Below, piece by piece: positions 6,555-9,741 of a DNA stretch of 9,741 bases. Under the pieces are notes generated by a model. It was not told the origin of the DNA, searched no databases, and saw only the letters and a program-made list of their open reading frames with translations. This DNA comes from CAZIKF01 sp964539825. GTDB lineage: Bacteria > Muiribacteriota > UBA6191. The stretch covers positions 1 through 9,741 of the forward strand of contig CAZIKF010000074.1 of NCBI GenBank assembly GCA_964539825.1, given 5' to 3'. Every line of letters starts with the position of its first letter. Positions within the stretch are counted from its first letter, which is position 1. Made by a program: the position numbers and the translations under genes.

Positions 6555-8021
6555 TTAGGACGTCTTGAGGCTTTGGTATACTCGCAGGGCTAAGTTTATT
6601 CGTCTTAAACTTTCTTCCAGACCAAGCCCCTCCGCGAAAACGAATATTTCAGGACCATGAGTAGCTCCGGTGAGAGCCACTCGAATGGGCATGAAAAGAG
6701 ATTTACCCTTGATCGAAAGCTCCTTTTGAGCAGCTTTGGTCAAAGAACGCAATCCATCGGCAGTCAGAGAGCCCATGCTCTCCATCTCAGAGATAAGAAA
6801 TTCGAAGAGTAGACCGTTGGTTTCCAGAGATAGAATCTGAGCACTTTCCCCTTCCTTGAGTCTCTCTTCTTGAGGTGTGCAGATAAATAAGGAAAGCAGC
6901 GATCGAATCTCAGGCGGCTTCTCAAGCTGGTTTCTCAAGGTGATCAGTACTCTGTCCAAAACCTGGGGATTCCACGTTTGAAGAGACTCCAGATCACAGT
7001 GTGGCCTGACCAGCTCCAAAAATCTCTCTTCTGTGATTCTTGATCTGAGATATTGAGCATTCATCCATGAGAGCTTGTCCTGATCAAAAACCGCGCCTGC
7101 TTTGCTGACTCTCTTCAAATCGAATTCATGCACCAGATCTTCCATATCAAACAATTCACGGTCGTCACCAGGATTCCAGCCGAGTAGAGCAAGGAAATTT
7201 ACCAGGGCATCTTCGATATAGCCCCTGGCTAAATAATCTTCCACGGAAACATCACCCTGCCTCTTTGATAGCTTGGATCGGTCTGGATTCAGCAACAATG
7301 GTAAATGAGCAAACTGCGGAGAATTCCACCCAAAAAAGTCATAGAGAAGAACATGTTTGGGTGTGGATGGAAGCCATTCCTCTCCACGAATCACATGACT
7401 AATCTGCATCAGGTGATCATCCACAACATTAGCAAGATGGTAGGTGGGGAAACCATCAGTCTTTAAAACTACTTGATCGTCAATGACATCGCTCTCAAAA
7501 ACCAACTCCCCCCTCACGAGGTCTGAAAATCGGATCTTTTGATGCTGAGGCACCTTCATCCGGATCATATGAGGTTCAACAGCCATTCTTGATCTACCCA
7601 CATCTGTTGGTATCGAACGACAGAGGCCATCATAGCGGGTATCCTCCCCGCGCTGAGACTGGAACTCTCTCATCTTTTCCAGCCTGGCAGCTGAACAAAA
7701 ACATGGATACGCATGTCCGAGTTTTTGGAGTTTCTCAACATGTTCGCGATAAAGACTGAGTCGTTGCGACTGTACATAGGGACCCGCATTCCCTTCCTTA
7801 CCGGGACCTTCATCATAGTCTATTCCCAGCCTGGCCATGTTGTGGATTAAGTTCTCCACGGCTCCATCGACCTTGCGAGCCTGGTCCGTGTCTTCGATGC
7901 GTAGGATATAAGTACCACCGTGCTTGTGAGCAAAGAGATAATTATAGAGTGCGGTTCGAACCGAACCCACATGGACTTTTCCAGTTGGTGATGGAGCAAA
8001 TCGGGTACGGATTTCAGGCAT
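6555..8021 (-). CDS. gltX: Glutamyl-tRNA synthetase
   Basis: A complete 488-residue class I aminoacyl-tRNA synthetase, normal length for bacterial GluRS. It charges tRNA-Glu in the cytoplasm using ATP. The N-terminal Rossmann fold shows FAPSPTGKVHVGS (residues 8-20; the HIGH-type motif is HVGS at 17-20) and LRIEDTD (40-46). The GEEWLPSTPKH segment is at 213-223 and the KLSKR loop, which binds the ATP transition state, at 250-254. The C-terminal 170 or so residues are the helical anticodon-binding part. A zinc-site remnant is visible: C107, C109 and C134 match three E. coli ligands, but the fourth position, His in E. coli, is Ser136. The ATG (8019-8021) is fixed by the conserved MPEIRTRFAPSPTG start. 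It lies 6 bp after the pckA stop codon with no visible Shine-Dalgarno sequence. Whether it also charges tRNA-Gln cannot be judged here. Confidence 0.98.
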   Translation of the reverse strand: MPEIRTRFAPSPTGKVHVGSVRTALYNYLFAHKHGGTYILRIEDTDQARKVDGAVENLIHNMARLGIDYDEGPGKEGNAGPYVQSQRLSLYREHVEKLQKLGHAYPCFCSAARLEKMREFQSQRGEDTRYDGLCRSIPTDVGRSRMAVEPHMIRMKVPQHQKIRFSDLVRGELVFESDVIDDQVVLKTDGFPTYHLANVVDDHLMQISHVIRGEEWLPSTPKHVLLYDFFGWNSPQFAHLPLLLNPDRSKLSKRQGDVSVEDYLARGYIEDALVNFLALLGWNPGDDRELFDMEDLVHEFDLKRVSKAGAVFDQDKLSWMNAQYLRSRITEERFLELVRPHCDLESLQTWNPQVLDRVLITLRNQLEKPPEIRSLLSLFICTPQEERLKEGESAQILSLETNGLLFEFLISEMESMGSLTADGLRSLTKAAQKELSIKGKSLFMPIRVALTGATHGPEIFVFAEGLGLEESLRRINLALRVYQSLKTS

Positions 8022-8027
8022 CGGGAT

Positions 8028-9605
8028 TTAGACGATAGGTCCAGCGGCTATTACTTCAGGAGTTGCCTGATCTTCATAGGTTTTGAAATTGTCCTTGAAT
8101 AGAGCTGCCAGTTTATTTGCGGTCTGATCGTATTTCTCCTTATCTCTCCAGGTGTTCTTTGGATTGAGGACTTCAGCGGGAAGTTCCGGACATTCCTGTG
8201 GAAATGAAAGTCCAAAGAAAGGATCTGTTTCAAAGCGAGCATCCTGTAACTTATTCTCAAGAATCGCGTCGATGATGGCTCGGGTGTATTTCAAACTGAA
8301 GCGGGATCCGATTCCATAACTACCGCCTGACCAGCCGGTGTTCACCAACCAAACCTTCGCCTGACTCTGCTGAATCAACTGGCGGAGAACCTGTGCGTAT
8401 TTCATAGGATGCCAAACCATAAAGGCGGCTCCAAAACAAGCTGAAAACGTAGCGCTAGGCTCTGTAATCCCCACCTCGGTTCCCGCTACTTTTGCAGTGT
8501 AACCGCTAATAAAGTGATACATAGCCTGTTCGGGAGTCAGTCGAGACACTGGCGGTAGTACGCCAAATGCATCGCAAGTCAGAAACACTACGTTTTGAGG
8601 ATGTTCTCCAACACACGGGATTTTAGCGTTATCAATGTGCTCGATGGGATAAGCGACTCTTGTGTTTTCTGTGATGGAGGTATCGCTATAATCTACAACC
8701 CCGGTTCTCTCGTTAAAGCCGACATTCTCCAGAATCGCACCAAATCGTATAGCACGGTAGATATCCGGCTCTTTTTCTGCGGATAAATCAATCGTCTTTG
8801 CGTAGCACCCACCTTCAAAATTAAAGACTCCCTTTTGAGTCCATCCATGTTCGTCGTCTCCGATCAATTCCCGTTTAGGATCAGCAGATAGTGTGGTTTT
8901 TCCTGTACCAGACAATCCAAAGAACAACGCGACATCGCCGTCTTTACCCTCATTAGCCGAGCAATGCATAGACAATTGATCTCGGAGGGGGAGCAGATAG
9001 TTGAGAATCGTAAATACCCCTTTTTTCATTTCTCCAGCATATTGGGTACCCAGAATCACAAATTCTCTTGAGGCGATGTTCAGATTCACCGAGGTCTTGG
9101 ACCCAACTCCCGGAACATGCTCAGAAGCAGAGCATTGACCGGCGTTGTAAATTGTCCAGTTGGGTTCAAATGTCTCTAGCTCTTCATCGGTGGGACGAAT
9201 TAACATATTATGCATAAAAAGAGCGTGATAGGCTCTGGCGCAGATCACTCGGACTTTTATGCGGTAGCTGGGGTCCCATCCAGCATAGCCATCTACAACG
9301 AAGAGGTCCTTTCTGGAGTCAAGCCAGGAGCAGGCGATATCTTTATTGACCCGAAAACTTTGTTCACTGATGGGCATATTGATATCACCCCACCAAATAT
9401 TCCCTTCACTTTCCGGATCCTCGACGATGCGCTTATCTTTTGGGCTGCGTCCCGTCTTTTCACCCGAGCGGATGATCAGCGCACCCGTGGACGCTACAGA
9501 ACTACCCTGGATCTTGATCGCAAACTCATAAAGTCTGGCTGGAGAAACATTTCTATGTACTTTAGGATGGATAATCTCGTACCGGGATAAATCATAGCCA
9601 CTCAT
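8028..9605 (-). CDS. pckA: Phosphoenolpyruvate carboxykinase (ATP)
   Basis: A complete 525-residue protein of normal family length. It converts oxaloacetate and ATP to phosphoenolpyruvate, CO2 and ADP, the entry step of gluconeogenesis, in the cytoplasm. Visible signatures are TGRSPKDK with substrate Arg53; YAGEMKKG with K194/K195 (metal and substrate site); H214 in SMHCSAN; the kinase P-loop GLSGTGKTT at 230-238; the LIGDDEHGW metal loop with D250/D251; EGGCYAK at 264-270; and ENTRVAYP with R315. All match the E. coli catalytic set. The P-loop and DDEH loop identify the ATP-dependent rather than the GTP-dependent family. From memory, the stretches ARAYHALFMHN, FGAAFMVWHPMKYA and the C-terminal ATPEVIAAGP resemble the plant and fungal form more than E. 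coli PckA. The start ATG (9603-9605) has AAGGAG six bases upstream. It is the first gene of a probable pckA-gltX transcript. Confidence 0.98.
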   Translation of the reverse strand: MSGYDLSRYEIIHPKVHRNVSPARLYEFAIKIQGSSVASTGALIIRSGEKTGRSPKDKRIVEDPESEGNIWWGDINMPISEQSFRVNKDIACSWLDSRKDLFVVDGYAGWDPSYRIKVRVICARAYHALFMHNMLIRPTDEELETFEPNWTIYNAGQCSASEHVPGVGSKTSVNLNIASREFVILGTQYAGEMKKGVFTILNYLLPLRDQLSMHCSANEGKDGDVALFFGLSGTGKTTLSADPKRELIGDDEHGWTQKGVFNFEGGCYAKTIDLSAEKEPDIYRAIRFGAILENVGFNERTGVVDYSDTSITENTRVAYPIEHIDNAKIPCVGEHPQNVVFLTCDAFGVLPPVSRLTPEQAMYHFISGYTAKVAGTEVGITEPSATFSACFGAAFMVWHPMKYAQVLRQLIQQSQAKVWLVNTGWSGGSYGIGSRFSLKYTRAIIDAILENKLQDARFETDPFFGLSFPQECPELPAEVLNPKNTWRDKEKYDQTANKLAALFKDNFKTYEDQATPEVIAAGPIV

Positions 9606-9611
9606 CGCTCA

Positions 9612-9617
9612 CTCCTT
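9612..9617 (-). promoter_or_regulatory. Ribosome-binding site of pckA
   Basis: The - strand reads AAGGAG, six bases before the ATG at 9603-9605. This is a strong Shine-Dalgarno match and confirms the pckA start. It contrasts with gltX, which has none. Confidence 0.9.
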
Positions 9618-9621
9618 AGCT

Positions 9622-9688
9622 AATCCAGAAACACTTGTTAAAACTGTCAAGGTAAAACTCTCGTATAGATTCAAAGGTCCCTATTGTA
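9622..9688 (-). promoter_or_regulatory. Candidate pckA promoter region
   Basis: Two weak candidates exist on the - strand. First, a perfect -35 box TTGACA (plus-strand 9645-9650) is followed after a 17-bp spacer by TGGATT (9622-9627), only 3 of 6 matches to TATAAT. Its start point would fall at about 9615, inside the ribosome-binding site, which makes it doubtful. Second, TACAAT (9683-9688), 5 of 6 matches, lies downstream of an AT-rich stretch but has no good -35 box. The rest of 9606-9741 shows no gene. An imperfect 9-bp direct repeat (TAAAACT core at 9639-9645 and 9653-9659) overlaps the TTGACA. Confidence 0.35.
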
Positions 9689-9741
9689 TACTAAATTCTC
9701 TTAAATTTATATGCTCAGGCAGGGTACGATACCTGGTCAGG

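Noticed and set aside
9210..9590. A 126-codon + strand frame opposite pckA
   Set aside because: It lies opposite the conserved N-terminal part of pckA and shows no family features or start signals.
9720..9735. Imperfect inverted repeat (CAG-GTA / TAC-CTG with a bulged G) at the right edge
   Set aside because: Six base pairs with a bulge at the end of the window are too little to call an operator or terminator.

Overview
The window holds three protein genes in two convergent blocks and nothing that looks like an RNA gene, insertion sequence, CRISPR array or origin. Base composition is moderate and even. The organism is probably a Gram-negative-type free-living or host-associated bacterium, but no gene here fixes its phylum. 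The pckA start has a classic AAGGAG ribosome-binding site, and I see no Bacteroidota-type -7 promoter, which argues mildly against Bacteroidota. Long GNVGIGT-repeat fibre proteins of this style are known from Bdellovibrio-like predators, from several environmental phyla and from phage tail fibres.

Left two thirds (3-6401, + strand): one reading frame already open at the left edge encodes more than 2,130 residues of an extremely repetitive Thr/Ser/Ala/Gly/Asn-rich protein. It reads as a giant trimeric surface or tail fibre. Its order is: a short module (from about 162); an array of eight linker units with spacings of only 59 or 75 residues (801-2360); a further short module (2361-3059); then long, short and long modules of 303, 211 and 303 residues (3060-5510); a partial last module; a two-cysteine segment; an ADYAEYFE domain resembling the peptidase-G2 / intramolecular-chaperone class; and a C-terminal heptad coiled coil. 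A strong Rho-independent terminator follows at 6427-6459.

Right third (- strand, reading leftward from 9605): pckA (ATP-dependent phosphoenolpyruvate carboxykinase) and then gltX (glutamyl-tRNA synthetase), 6 bp apart and probably one transcript. pckA has a good Shine-Dalgarno sequence. gltX has none that I can see, so its translation is probably coupled to pckA. The 153-bp gap between the convergent blocks holds the fibre terminator and a nested inverted repeat. The last 136 bp upstream of pckA hold its ribosome-binding site and ambiguous promoter candidates.

The two blocks show no functional link: the right block is core metabolism and translation, the left is an accessory, fast-evolving surface or tail structure. 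The most unusual content is the repeat arithmetic of the fibre and its C-terminal end.
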